DNA of 64,000 nt from Phenylobacterium parvum (GCF_003150835.1 NZ_CP029479.1:310001-374000); one strand, 5' to 3'. Positions 1 through 9,282 are shown, numbered from the stretch's first letter. Made by a program: numbers and translations. Notes: generated by a model from the sequence alone, not told the origin.

Positions 1-1373
1 GTGAGGGACACCAGGAGGCCCCCGGTCCTGTGTTCGAGGCCCAGGTCCCAGCCGACGGCGGTCTCAGGCTGCAGGCCTGCGTTCCCGTACTCGCTGTAGA
101 GCTGGTAGAGGCTGGGCGCCCGGAAGCCCTGTCCCAGGCTGGCGCGCACGACGGTCGCCCCGCCGCCCGGACGCCAGGCCAGGGCCGCCTGTCCGGACCC
201 ATGGCGCCCGAAGGACTCATGCTGTTCGAGGCGCCCCGCCAGGGTCAGGGTCACGTCCGCCATCGGAGTTCCCAGGGCCTGGACGTAGGCGGAGTCGACC
301 CCGGTGGAGCGGCTCAGGGGCTCAGGTTCCGGGTTCCAGGGCGAGGGGGAGGCGATACGCATCCGGCTGCGCTCGCTCTCGGCCCCGACGGTCAGTCGCC
401 AGGCCGGGCTTAAGGTCGCCTCGCCCTGGTACTCCCAGCGCTCCACCCGGCCCTCGGCGCGGAAGGTCAGGTCGGTCACCGCCTGGTCGGGATCGTAGGT
501 GCGCCGCCGGGTGTCGGTGACGGCCAGGCCCAGCCGGTTCTTCATCCGGCCCCCGGCCAGAGGGAAGGTCAGGCCCGCATAGCCCAGGGCCTCCCGGGTC
601 CGACCCCGCTCACGGGTGTCGGCAAAGACGTAGGCCGGGGCGGGATAGCCGTCGAAGGTGTTGCGGGCGTCGGACCAAATGGCGCGGAGGTCCAGTTGCA
701 CCGCCTCCGAGAGGTCCGCCGTGATCCGGCCCGAGGCGCCGGTGCGGCGATATCCGTCGCGCTCGGTCCCGCTCCGGGCCGCCGAGACGCCGTCGGTGGA
801 ATAGGAGTCCGCCGCCAGCCGCCAGGCCAGGGCGCCGGACCCGCCGCCGACCCCGGCCCGCAGGTAGGCGGTCCCCAGCCCTCCAGCCTCGGCGGCGGCC
901 TCGCCGGAGAACGTCCCCGGCGCCGGCAGGCCGGTTTCCAGGCTGACCACGCCCCCCATGGCCTGGCCGCCCCAGAGGGCCGACTGGACGCCCCGCAGGA
1001 CCTCGATCCGCCGGATGTCGCCCACCAGCAGGTTGGCCGCATCGTAGGCGCCGCCGATGACCGAAGGATCGTTCAGCCGCACGCCGTCGATGACGAACAG
1101 GGTCTGCTCGGCCTCGGCGCCCCGGATCCGCACCGCCGTCACGCCGCCGGGGCCGCCATTGCGAGTCACCCCGACCCCGGGGGTGGTGGCGAGGAGATCG
1201 GAGACCACCAGGGCTTGTCGGTCCCGGATCGTCCCTTCGGGGATCACCGTGACGCTGCGACCGCTCTCGGAGGCGGCGACGGGCACGCGGTTGGCGACCA
1301 CCACCACCGGCTCCACCGGCGTGTCCACCGCGGCGGCCAGGACAGCCGCCCCGGCCAGGCTTGCAAGACTCAT
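1..1373 (-). CDS. btuB: TonB-dependent vitamin B12 receptor BtuB-like (partial, runs off left edge)
   Basis: Outer-membrane TonB-dependent receptor, probably for cobalamin. The reading frame is open from an ATG at 1373 to base 1, so at least 457 residues are present and the C-terminal barrel end is missing. An AAGGAGG ribosome site lies 6-7 bases before the ATG. A short hydrophobic leader without basic residues is followed by a TonB-box-like EPVVVVAN and a plug domain with VRIRGAEAEQT, LFVIDGVRLND, IRRIEVLRGVQSALWGG and GGVVSL. Later residues show the alternating beta pattern of the barrel and the RASLGQGFRAPS motif. The cobalamin riboswitch upstream on the same strand makes B12 the likely ligand; BtuB-like receptors for other corrinoids cannot be excluded. 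Confidence 0.88.
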   Translation of the reverse strand, partial: MSLASLAGAAVLAAAVDTPVEPVVVVANRVPVAASESGRSVTVIPEGTIRDRQALVVSDLLATTPGVGVTRNGGPGGVTAVRIRGAEAEQTLFVIDGVRLNDPSVIGGAYDAANLLVGDIRRIEVLRGVQSALWGGQAMGGVVSLETGLPAPGTFSGEAAAEAGGLGTAYLRAGVGGGSGALAWRLAADSYSTDGVSAARSGTERDGYRRTGASGRITADLSEAVQLDLRAIWSDARNTFDGYPAPAYVFADTRERGRTREALGYAGLTFPLAGGRMKNRLGLAVTDTRRRTYDPDQAVTDLTFRAEGRVERWEYQGEATLSPAWRLTVGAESERSRMRIASPSPWNPEPEPLSRSTGVDSAYVQALGTPMADVTLTLAGRLEQHESFGRHGSGQAALAWRPGGGATVVRASLGQGFRAPSLYQLYSEYGNAGLQPETAVGWDLGLEHRTGGLLVSL

Positions 1374-1514
1374 CGCGCCCTCCTTCGAGCGACAGGCGAC
1401 CGCGTGCGCGGCCGCAACAGGCGTTCCCGGTCCGAGAATGCGGACCGGTCATGACTGTCGCCGGTCGGGAGAGACCCCGTCCTCCAGGCGCACCCCGGCC
1501 CGTCGGATGACGAC

Positions 1515-1698
1515 GGCGTCAGGCAGGTCTCCTGGCTCGCGGGTCACTGTCCCTTGCGCGTCGCCTTCCCGGCCCGGTTCCCGAAGGTTCCCGGCCAGTG
1601 GCCTCGTGACGCGCGGACTCGCCGCTTACAGTTGCGGGGGCAGCCCGGGCCTTGCACCCGAGTTCCCTTTTCATCTCCCTCTCGGGAGAACCTGACGC
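1515..1698 (-). ncRNA. Cobalamin (AdoCbl) riboswitch aptamer upstream of btuB
   Basis: Read on the minus strand, this segment carries the conserved elements of the cobalamin riboswitch in order: AAAAGGGAA, GTGCAA, GCTGCCCCCGCAACTGTAAG, AGTC, GCCACTGG, GGGAAGGCG and the terminal B12 box GCCAGGAGACCTGCCTG. The outer ends GCGTCAGG and CCTGACGC pair as the P1 stem. It lies about 140 bases before the btuB start. Between them, at 1427-1448, is a perfect 8-bp stem with a 6-base loop but no U tract, so control may act on translation or through another structure. This stretch and its flanks (1374-1813) hold no gene. Confidence 0.95.
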
Positions 1699-1813
1699 AG
1701 GGCGAGGGGTAGTCCGTGCCCCCGCGCGGGTCAACGCCCGGCGTCCGAAAGGGGTTGCGCGGTGCGCCCGCCGTGCGCCATCACCCTGCAGACAGTCCTT
1801 CCGGAGCCCCAGC

Positions 1814-3553
1814 ATGACCTTCCGCGCGCCCCTGCAGAGCCTCGACCTGGCCCTCGCCGCCGCCGGGCTTCCGGACCTGATCGCCGCCGGCTACCCGGAC
1901 CTGGACCCCGAGACGGTATCTGCCGTCCTCGACTCCGCCGCCGCCTTCGCCGAGGCCGAGCTCGCCCCCCTCAACCGTGACGGCGACCGGATCGGCGCCC
2001 GGTTCGAGAACGGCGTGGTCACGGGCGCACCGGGCTTCGCCCAGGCCTACAAGGCGTTTGCAGCCCAGGGCTGGAATTCCCTGGCGGCGGACCCGGAGTT
2101 CGGCGGCCAGGGCCTGCCCAAGGTGCTTGAACTGGCGGTCTTCGAGATGGTCCACGCCGCCAACATGGCCTTCGGCCTCTGCCCCATGCTGACCCAGGGG
2201 GCCATCGAGGCCCTGACCCTGCACGGGACCGAGCGCCAGAAGCGGATCGTCCTGCCGCGCCTCGTCTCGGGGGAATGGACGGGCACCATGAACCTCACCG
2301 AGCCCCAGGCCGGCACGGACCTGGCCGCGGTCACCGCCCGGGCCGAGCCCGACGGCGAGGGCGGCTACCGGATCACGGGCCAGAAGATCTACATCACCTG
2401 GGGCGACCATGACGCCGCCGAGAACATCTGCCACCTCGTCCTCGCCCGTCTGCCGGACGCCCCGCCCGGGGTGAAGGGCATCAGCCTCTTCCTCGCCCCC
2501 AAGCGCCTGATCGACGACGAGGGCCGCCTTGGCGCCGCCAACGCCCTCCGACCGGCCTCCATCGAGCACAAGCTGGGCATCCACGGCTCGCCCACCTGCG
2601 TCATGCTGTTCGAGGGCGCCCGGGCCGAACTGGTCGGCGAGGCGAACAACGGCCTCGCCCACATGTTCGTCATGATGAACGCCGCCCGCCTGCAGGTAGG
2701 CGTGCAGGGCGTCGCCATCGCCGAGCGCGCCCTCCAGCAGGCCCTGGCCTACGCCCAGGACCGGGTGCAGGGGCGTCCAGCCCTGGGCGGCGAGGCCATC
2801 TTCGGCCATCCCGACGTTCGCCGGAGCCTGGGCCTGATGCGCGCCAAGGTGGAGGCCGCCCGGGCCATATGCCTCCTGACCGGCGTGCTGGCCGACCAGG
2901 CGCGCTTCGCCCCTGACGACGCCGCCCGGGAGCTCGCCCGCGGCCGGCAGGAGCTCCTGACCCCCATCGCCAAGGCCTGGTCCACGGACATCGGCGTCGA
3001 GGTCGCCTCCATGGGGGTGCAGGTGCACGGCGGCATGGGCTTCATCGAGGAGACCGGCGCGGCCCAGCATTACCGCGACGCCCGCATCGCCCCGATCTAC
3101 GAGGGCACCAACGGCGTCCAGGCCGTCGACCTGGCGGGTCGCAAGCTGTCCATGATGGGCGGCGCCCTGATGCCCGACCTCTGCGCCGAGATGGCCGCTG
3201 ACGCCGCCGCCCTCGCCGGCGAGCCGGGGCTGGAAGGGGTGGGCCGCCGGCTGGCCGCAGGGGTCGCGGCTCTCTCCGCCGCCACGACCTGGATGCAGCA
3301 GAACCGGGGTGCGGACGCCCTGGCCGGCGCCACCGCCTTCCTGCGCCTGTCCGGGGATGTAATCGGCGGCTGGATGCTGGCGCGCCAGGCCGTCCTGGCC
3401 CGCACCCGCGCCCCGGCGCTGGCGGACTCCCGCGCCGCCCTCGCCCGCCTCTTCGCCGACCAGGTCCTGGCCCAGGCGCCCGGCGTCGCCGAAGGCGTCA
3501 TGGCCGGCGGCGCCGACCTCGCCGCCCTGGACGCCGCGGCCCTGGCGGGCTGA
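1814..3553 (+). CDS. Acyl-CoA dehydrogenase, large DmdC-type family
   Basis: FAD-dependent acyl-CoA dehydrogenase of 579 residues, the length of the ~590-residue DmdC/AidB-like subfamily rather than the ~380-residue short- and medium-chain enzymes. It shows NLTEPQAGTDLAAV (flavin and substrate binding), GQKIYITWGDHD, VQVHGGMGFIEE and IYEGTNGVQAVDLAGRK. Glu430 in YEGTNG sits where the catalytic base of DmdC-type enzymes lies. The frame is open from 1652, but upstream sequence is riboswitch, and the ATG at 1814 has GGAG in front and gives the usual N-terminus. DmdC itself acts on 3-methylmercaptopropionyl-CoA; here the substrate is unknown because no dmdB or dmdD neighbour is present. Confidence 0.88.
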   Translation: MTFRAPLQSLDLALAAAGLPDLIAAGYPDLDPETVSAVLDSAAAFAEAELAPLNRDGDRIGARFENGVVTGAPGFAQAYKAFAAQGWNSLAADPEFGGQGLPKVLELAVFEMVHAANMAFGLCPMLTQGAIEALTLHGTERQKRIVLPRLVSGEWTGTMNLTEPQAGTDLAAVTARAEPDGEGGYRITGQKIYITWGDHDAAENICHLVLARLPDAPPGVKGISLFLAPKRLIDDEGRLGAANALRPASIEHKLGIHGSPTCVMLFEGARAELVGEANNGLAHMFVMMNAARLQVGVQGVAIAERALQQALAYAQDRVQGRPALGGEAIFGHPDVRRSLGLMRAKVEAARAICLLTGVLADQARFAPDDAARELARGRQELLTPIAKAWSTDIGVEVASMGVQVHGGMGFIEETGAAQHYRDARIAPIYEGTNGVQAVDLAGRKLSMMGGALMPDLCAEMAADAAALAGEPGLEGVGRRLAAGVAALSAATTWMQQNRGADALAGATAFLRLSGDVIGGWMLARQAVLARTRAPALADSRAALARLFADQVLAQAPGVAEGVMAGGADLAALDAAALAG

Positions 3554-3575
3554 GGGGGTCTGCAGAGCCGCCGTT

Positions 3576-3682
3576 GACCCCCTCCGTCCCGCTGCGCGGT
3601 CCACCTCCCCCTGATGGGGAGGAATGAGAGCGCTAATTGCTCCCCCAAGGGGGAACTCCGACCGAAGGTCGGTGAGGGGGTC
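3576..3682. repeat. Caulobacteraceae palindromic intergenic repeat, copy 1
   Basis: A 107-bp element bounded by inverted ends GACCCCCTC and GAGGGGGTC. Inside are three further stem-loops: CCGC..GCGG, CTCCCC..GGGGAG and CCGACC-GAA-GGTCGG. It starts 22 bp after the acyl-CoA dehydrogenase stop and is followed by a 16-bp spacer and a second copy. Confidence 0.9.
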
Positions 3683-3698
3683 AAACCCCCTCGCCGCA

Positions 3699-3804
3699 GA
3701 CCCCTCCGGCCCGCTGCGCGGTCCACCTCCCCCTGATGGGGAGGAATGAAAGCGCTAATTGCTCCCCCAAGGGGGAGCTCCGACCGAAGGTCGGTGAGGG
3801 GGTC
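3699..3804. repeat. Palindromic intergenic repeat, copy 2 (tandem with copy 1)
   Basis: Nearly identical to copy 1, in the same orientation, with one C fewer at the left end. The spacer AAACCCCCTCGCCGCA follows both copies (3683-3698 and 3805-3820), so a unit of about 122 bp has been duplicated in tandem. Confidence 0.9.
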
Positions 3805-3820
3805 AAACCCCCTCGCCGCA

Positions 3821-3872
3821 GACCCCCTCCGGCCCGCTGCGCGGTCCACCTCCCCCTGGGGGGAGGAATGAG
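3821..3872. repeat. Palindromic intergenic repeat, copy 3 (truncated)
   Basis: The first ~50 bp of the element, through the CTCCCC..GGGGAG hairpin and GGAATGAG, after which similarity stops 20-odd bases before the AttH-like stop codon. It continues the tandem array of copies 1 and 2. The whole gap 3554-3894 is filled by these repeats and holds no gene. Confidence 0.8.
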
Positions 3873-3894
3873 GGAGTCGTTCGACGCCCCGCGC

Positions 3895-4974
3895 CTAGAG
3901 CCTCAGCGGGGCGGCGTAGCCGGTCAGCTCCAGGTAGCCCCTGCCGCCCGGGATGCGTACGGCGCCTTCCCAGTAGACCGGACCCCCGGAGGGGCGGCTG
4001 TCCAGTTCCTGGTCGTCGAACAGGGGGGTGAGGGCCCACCGCCGCTCGCCCGCCGGGGTCATGAGGCGAACGGTGGGCGCCACGGGGTAGACCGCCCCGG
4101 TCCGCGGCGAGCGCCAGGTGCGGCCGCCCTCGAAGGCGACGGCGCCGTTGGGCGCGGTCCAGAGCCGGCCATCGGCGGACCTCAGCGAGCCCCCGGTCCA
4201 AAGGGCCCGTCCCCGGGCGTCGCGTACACGGAAGGCGGTCAGCGCCCCGCCGTCATCGAGGTTGATGCCGGCCCAGTCCCAGCCCACGGCCGCGGGATCG
4301 AGGAGGGTAGAGGACCATTCCCGGTCCAGCCAGGCCCGACCCCGGACCGGTCGCCGGCGCCCGTCGCGCTCGAGCACCCCTCCGACCTCCAGGTGGGGCA
4401 GGGTGTAGTACCAGCTGGCCTGGCCGGGCTGGGGGCCCTTCCGGCTGTAGCCCGCCTGCCCTTGCAGCAGGACCGGCTGGGTGGGGGTCAGGGCGAGGTC
4501 CAGGGTGAACCCTTCCCCACCGGCCAGGGCCTGCATGCGGCCCGAGGGTTCGCGGCGCAGGCGCCAGCCGTCGAGGACGATGTCCATGTCGCGCTCGGAC
4601 GCCTCGGCCAGGCCGAAGCCCTGCCGGGCGATCCTCTGTCCGTGCAGGAGGCGGCCCACCTTGGGGTCCGACAGGGCGGCGTGGGCGAACAGGACCTGCC
4701 GGGGCGCGAAGCGGCTTGGATTGTCCTCGCCCAGGCCGGTCCGGGTGCGGAAGAAGGTGATCTGGAAGCCCAGCGGACCCTCCGACCCCTCCAGCCAGCC
4801 CGTGATGTACCACCACTCCGTCCGGAAGCCGGGATGGGCCCCGTGGTCGCGAGGGAAGACCAGCGGCCGACCGGGGACGACCGGGCTGAAGGCTGGCGCG
4901 GCCGCCGCCCCGGAGGCGGGCAGGGCCGCTGCGGCGCCGGCGCCGAGCAGGAGCCTTCGGGTCATCTGCTCCAT
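3895..4974 (-). CDS. AttH/CrtC-like lipocalin-fold protein of an ABC exporter operon
   Basis: A 359-residue exported protein. The N-terminus has a twin-arginine-like TRRLLLG (residues 5-11) followed by a hydrophobic Ala-rich stretch, so Tat export is likely. The mature part has the family signatures TEWWYITGWL, GFQITFFRTR, LDREWSS, GWDWAGINLDDG and YWEGAVRI, seen in AttH and carotenoid 1,2-hydratase-like double-lipocalin proteins. Its ATG lies one base after the permease stop, so the two are translationally coupled. The ATPase-permease-AttH order is a known arrangement. Carotenoid hydratase activity is not expected, because no carotenoid genes are nearby; carriage of a lipid or attachment-related ligand is inference. 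Confidence 0.82.
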   Translation of the reverse strand: MEQMTRRLLLGAGAAAALPASGAAAAPAFSPVVPGRPLVFPRDHGAHPGFRTEWWYITGWLEGSEGPLGFQITFFRTRTGLGEDNPSRFAPRQVLFAHAALSDPKVGRLLHGQRIARQGFGLAEASERDMDIVLDGWRLRREPSGRMQALAGGEGFTLDLALTPTQPVLLQGQAGYSRKGPQPGQASWYYTLPHLEVGGVLERDGRRRPVRGRAWLDREWSSTLLDPAAVGWDWAGINLDDGGALTAFRVRDARGRALWTGGSLRSADGRLWTAPNGAVAFEGGRTWRSPRTGAVYPVAPTVRLMTPAGERRWALTPLFDDQELDSRPSGGPVYWEGAVRIPGGRGYLELTGYAAPLRL

Positions 4975-4975
4975 G

Positions 4976-7506
4976 TCACCAGTCCTCCCGGACGGCTCGG
5001 ACTGCGTCGGCGGACAGGGCGCTGCGCCCGGCCAGCAGGGCGGTGAGGGACGAGGCCAGGGTCAGGGCCAGGGCCAGGGCGAGGCCGCCCAGGAGGCCCC
5101 AGGGCCAACGGGTCTCCATGGTCCAGTTGAAGGACTGGGGGTTCACCACCTGGATCAGCACCTGCCCCATGGCTGCGCCGAGGGCAAGGCCGGCCACCGC
5201 CCCCACGGCGCCCAGGAAGGCGCCCTCCAGGGCCAGCATGGCCAGGATCTGGCCCCGCCCGGCGCCGACGTGGCGCAACATGCCGAACTCCCGTCGCCGG
5301 GCGAGGGTCTGGGCCGAGACCGTGGCGGCCACGCCCGCCACCCCCACGAGGACGGCGACGGCCTCCAGGGCGTAGGTCACCGCAAAGCTGCGATCGAAGA
5401 TGCGAAGGGCGGCGCGGCGGATCTCCGCCGACGGCGCGACCTCGGTCTGGGCGGCGAGGTCCGGCGGCAGGGCCTTGCGAATCCGGCCGAGGACCTCCCC
5501 CTGGTCGGCGCCGGGCTGCAGGAACAGGCCCGCCTCGTTGGCCCCGGCGTCGCCGGTGATCCTCAGGTAGTCGGACCGCCGCAGGGCGACGGCCCCGAAC
5601 TGGCGGCCATAGTCGCGCCAGACCCCGGCGACCTGAACCTTCACCGTGCGCCCCGCCAGGGGCAGGTCGAGGGTGTCGCCGGGCGACAGCCGGTAGAGGC
5701 GGGACAGGGGCTCGGAAATCCAGGCCGGAGTTGCACCTTCCGCCGCCCTGCGGGGAGCGCCGCGCCAGGGCAGGTCCGGCGTCCCCTCCGCCGGGGCGGG
5801 GACCGCCAGCAAGATGACGGGGGGGCGGTCGGCGGCGAGGCGCAGGGTCACGGATCGCCGCGCCTCCATCGACTTCACACCGGGCAGGGCGGCCAGGGCG
5901 GACTGGAGCGCGGGATCGAGGCCCGCCGTCTCGGCATCCGCCACCCGCAGGTAGACGTCGGCGGGCAGGATGGCCCCCAGCCAGTCATCCACCGAGCCCC
6001 GGAAGCTGGCGACCATCATGCCCATGGCGGCCATCAGGCTGGCGCTGGCCACCAGTCCGCAGAGGGCGACCGCGGCCTGGTCGGGGGCGCCGGCCAGCCT
6101 TGCGGCGGCCAGACGGACGGGAACCGGCGCCGCGATCCGGGTCAGGGGCGAGATCATCCGCCGGGCCAGCCAGGGCATGGCGGCGACCCCCGCCGCGAGG
6201 ATCAGGGCGATGGAGGCGTAGCCCAGCAGGGGCAGGCCGGCGATGGGCGGTGCGAAGGCCGCCGCCAGGCCGGCGGCGCCGAGGGCGATGGCCGGGACGA
6301 GGGGCGGACTGCGGCCCGGATCGCCGGATTCCCCGGCGGATTTCAGCGCCTGGGCCGGCGGGATCCGGGCGGCGTCGAGGGCGGGCAGCAGGCTGCCCGC
6401 CAGGGCGACGGCCAGGCCCAGAGCTCCGTGCAGGAAGGCCCATCCCGGCGAGATGTCGAGGGCGGGCCGGCTTTCGCTGAAGAAGCCGCCGCCGAGGTCC
6501 CCCCCAGGAGGCTGAGGACCGCGCCCGCCAGGCCCGCCCCCGCCGCCAGCCCGAGGCCCGCCCCGAGGACGCCCAGGACCGCACCCTCGGCCAGGACCTG
6601 GAGGAAGAGGCCGCGCCGGGGCAGGCCCAGCACCTGCAGCAGGGCGAAGGCCGGTCGCCGGCGTGCGATGGACAGGGACTGGGCCGAGAAGACCAGGAAG
6701 CCGCCCGTCAGCAGGGCGACCATGGCCAACATGCCGAGATTGACCCGGTAGGCCCGGGAGAGATCGCCGCTCCTCCGGCTCTCGGCCTCGGGGGTGGAGA
6801 GCCGGGCGTCGGCGGGCAGGAGGGCGGCGACGGCGCGCTCGGCCTCACCCCGGCTCACCCCGGGGGCGATGCGGAGGTCCAGGCGGTTCAGCCGCCCGAT
6901 TCGGTCGAAGGCCTGCTGGACGGCGGCGATGTCGCCCACAGCGAGCCGGCGTCCGGCCTCAACGGATGGCAGCCCGCCGGCGACGGGCAGGTCGATACGC
7001 CGCCCGCCCTCGCGCACCTCGAGGACCTTGCCGACGCCGCCGATCAGGGCCGGCGACAGCCAGACCGCATCCTCGCGCCCGGGACCCGCCGCAGCGCCGA
7101 ATCCTGCGCCGGCGCCTGCGGCCAGGGCCGGTGTGACCCGGGCCGCCCGGAGGGGGTCGAGGCCAAGGACGGTGAGGCTGCGCCCGTCCGACGTTCGCGC
7201 AGCGATCTCCACGACAGGGCTCGCGGCGGAAAGCGCGGGAAGCCGGGCGATCCGGGGGTAGAGGGCCTCGTCGAAGCCCCGGGCCGAAACCGCCTCGACG
7301 CGAAGGTCCGCCCCGCCGCTGACGCTGCGGACGGCGGTGTCGAACTCCGCCAGGGCAGAGCGGTTGACGAGGTGGACGGCGAATCCGAGGGCGACCCCGA
7401 CCGCGATGGCCAGGACCGCGACCAGGGTCCGCACCGGGTGGGCCCGCCATTCGCCGCGGACCATCCAGGACAGAAGGGTCCGCGGAAGCGCCGCGTCAGG
7501 CGGCAC
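4976..7506 (-). pseudogene. FtsX-family ABC transporter permease, split by a one-base poly-G frameshift
   Basis: Two frames together encode one ~843-residue MacB/FtsX-type permease. The first part starts at GTG 7506, overlapping the ATPase stop by 11 bases, and reads well (RTLVAVLAIAVGVALGF, then GGFLVFSAQSLSIARRRPAFALLQVLG) to LSLLGG at a run of seven G (plus-strand C at 6499-6505). Beyond this the frame gives low-complexity nonsense to 6343. The second frame resumes family-like sequence at once (DLGGGFFSESRPALDISPG) and continues to the stop at 4976, with ETRWPWGLLGGLALALALTL near the end. One extra G would restore the full gene. Whether this is a real mutation, phase variation or a sequencing error in the homopolymer cannot be told from one sequence. 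The intact neighbours argue for an error or recent change. Confidence 0.85.
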
Positions 7507-8179
7507 GGCGCGCCTCCAGGCCCTGCCGCCCGAGGAAGAGGGTGCGGTCCGCCGCCTCCGCCGCACGGGCCGAGTGGGTGACCAGGAGCACCGCCGCCCC
7601 GCGGGTCCGGGCGGCCTGGAGGAGGAGCCCGAGGCTCCGCTCCGCCGTCTCCGGATCGAGGTTGCCGGTGGGTTCGTCCGCCAGGATCAGTCCGGGCCTG
7701 TGGACCAGGGCGCGGGCGATGGCGGTGCGCTGGAGCTCGCCGCCGGACAGCCGCGAGGGCAGGTCCGACTCGCGCCCGCCCAGGCCGACCGCCGCCAGAA
7801 TCTCCGCCGCCCGGGACAGGGCTTCGCCGGAAGGGGTCCCAGCCAACACAAGGGGCAGGGCGGTGTTCTGGGCCAGGGTCAGGTGCGGGAGGATGTGGAA
7901 GGCCTGGAAGACAAAGCCCAGGTTCTCGCGCCGAAGCCGGGTGCGCCCGGTCTCGTCCAGGCCCGAGAGCGCGCGTCCGGCGATCTCGATCTCGCCGGCG
8001 TCCGCCGAGTCCAGGCCGGCGATCAGGTTGAGCAGGGTCGACTTGCCGGCGCCGGATTCGCCCATCACCGCAGCGACCTCACCGGCGGCGAGGTCGAGGT
8101 CCAGGCCTTCGAAGAGGACCCGGCCTCCGGGAACGGACTTGGCGAGGCCTCGAATCCGGAGGGGCGGGGAGGTGGTCAT
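7496..8179 (-). CDS. ABC transporter ATP-binding protein, LolD/MacB family
   Basis: Cytoplasmic ATPase of 227 residues, typical for this family. Walker A GESGAGKST at about residues 40-48, signature LSGGELQR near 145, Walker B LILADEPTGNLD near 165-175 and a switch histidine in LLVTHS. It is the first gene of the minus-strand operon with the FtsX-type permease and AttH-like protein, and energises that complex, which belongs to the mechanotransmission class of exporters or lipoprotein releasers. The ATG at 8179 follows a purine-rich stretch. LolD itself usually pairs with LolC/LolE, which are not here, so the symbol is not assigned. Confidence 0.92.
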   Translation of the reverse strand: MTTSPPLRIRGLAKSVPGGRVLFEGLDLDLAAGEVAAVMGESGAGKSTLLNLIAGLDSADAGEIEIAGRALSGLDETGRTRLRRENLGFVFQAFHILPHLTLAQNTALPLVLAGTPSGEALSRAAEILAAVGLGGRESDLPSRLSGGELQRTAIARALVHRPGLILADEPTGNLDPETAERSLGLLLQAARTRGAAVLLVTHSARAAEAADRTLFLGRQGLEARRAA

Positions 8180-8277
8180 GACCCTATCTAGGCCCGGCGC
8201 CGCCCGGGGGGAATATCCCGCCGCCGGGGTGCGCGACCCGCCCGGCCGGTGTAAGGGGCGGTCTGAGGAGATCGTCC

Positions 8278-9282
8278 ATGCACCTGGCCCGCTTCCCCCG
8301 CGCCCGCTTCGCCCACCTTCCGACCCCGCTGGAGCCCCTGCTGCGCCTCAGCCAGGCCCTCGGCGGGCCGACCCTCTGGGTCAAGCGCGACGACTGCACC
8401 GGCCTGGCCGGCGGTGGCAACAAGACGCGAAAGCTGGAGTTCCTGGTGGGCGAGGCCCTGGACGCCGGCGCCGACACCCTGGTCACCCAGGGGGCGGTCC
8501 AGTCCAACCATGTCCGCCAGACTGCGGCGGCGGCGGCCCGTTTCGGGCTGGCCTGCGAGATCATCCTGGAGACCCGCGTCGCCACCCAGGCCGAAGACTA
8601 CAACCTGTCGGGCAATGTTCTGCTGGACCGGCTGCTGGGCGGCGGCCTGAGGCGGGTCCCGGCGGGCAGCGACATGAACGCCGCCCTGGCCGAGGTCGCC
8701 GACGAGGTCCGCGCCCGAGGTGGGCGGCCCTATGTCATCCCCGGCGGTGGATCCAATGCGGTCGGGGCCCTTGGCTATGCCGAATGCGCCCGCGAGCTTG
8801 TGGCGCAGGCTGACGCCCAGGACCTGAAGATCGACCGGATCGTCACCGCCACCGGCAGCGCCGGCACCCACGCCGGCCTGGTCGCCGGCCTGGCGGTCAT
8901 CGGCGCGGACATCCCTGTCCACGGGTTCGGGGTGCGGGCGCCGAAGGACCGGCAGGAGGCCAATGTCCACGCCCTGGCGGAGGCGACCGCCGACCTGCTG
9001 GGCTGTGGAGACCGCGTGAGGCGGGACATGACCGTCGCCGACTGCGACTATGTGGGCGAGGGGTACGGGATCGCCGACGAGGGCGTCTTCGAGGCCCTGC
9101 GCCTGGCGGCCCGCACCGAGGGCCTGCTGCTGGATCCGGTCTATACGGGCAAGGCCATGAAAGGCCTGGTCGATTACGCGCGTCGCGGCCGGTGGGCCGG
9201 CGAGACGGTGGTCTTCCTTCACACCGGCGGGGCCCAGGGCCTGGCCGGCTACACGTCCGTCCTGGAGGGGCATCTCGAATGA
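8278..9282 (+). CDS. dcyD: D-cysteine desulfhydrase (PLP-dependent, ACC deaminase family)
   Basis: Cytosolic PLP enzyme of 334 residues that would split D-cysteine into pyruvate, sulfide and ammonia. The fold-type II lysine is in GGGNKTRKLE (Lys49), followed by TQGAVQSNHVRQTAAAAA, which is typical of DcyD and ACC deaminases. GGSNAVGALGYAECA and ATGSAGTHAGL form the phosphate-binding part. The ATG has GAGGAG seven to eight bases upstream. The stop overlaps the start of a racemase gene by ATGA, so the pair probably handles D-amino acids together. ACC deaminase activity is the main alternative. Confidence 0.88.
   Translation: MHLARFPRARFAHLPTPLEPLLRLSQALGGPTLWVKRDDCTGLAGGGNKTRKLEFLVGEALDAGADTLVTQGAVQSNHVRQTAAAAARFGLACEIILETRVATQAEDYNLSGNVLLDRLLGGGLRRVPAGSDMNAALAEVADEVRARGGRPYVIPGGGSNAVGALGYAECARELVAQADAQDLKIDRIVTATGSAGTHAGLVAGLAVIGADIPVHGFGVRAPKDRQEANVHALAEATADLLGCGDRVRRDMTVADCDYVGEGYGIADEGVFEALRLAARTEGLLLDPVYTGKAMKGLVDYARRGRWAGETVVFLHTGGAQGLAGYTSVLEGHLE

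Noticed and set aside
610..1452. A 280-codon minus-strand frame beginning upstream of btuB
   Set aside because: Arg/Gly-rich out-of-frame reading of btuB; the real frame is the one that starts at 1373 and runs off the edge.
1781..3604. A 607-codon minus-strand frame opposite the acyl-CoA dehydrogenase
   Set aside because: Shadow of the plus-strand gene; Gly/Gln-rich with no family match and extends into repeats.
3590..3850. CRISPR array, suggested by spaced repeats after the acyl-CoA dehydrogenase
   Set aside because: The units are ~106-bp palindromic elements with identical 16-bp spacers and occur elsewhere as single copies; no cas genes are present.
3895..4974. Carotenoid 1,2-hydratase
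   Set aside because: Only the fold is shared; the gene is in an ABC exporter operon and no carotenoid genes are present.
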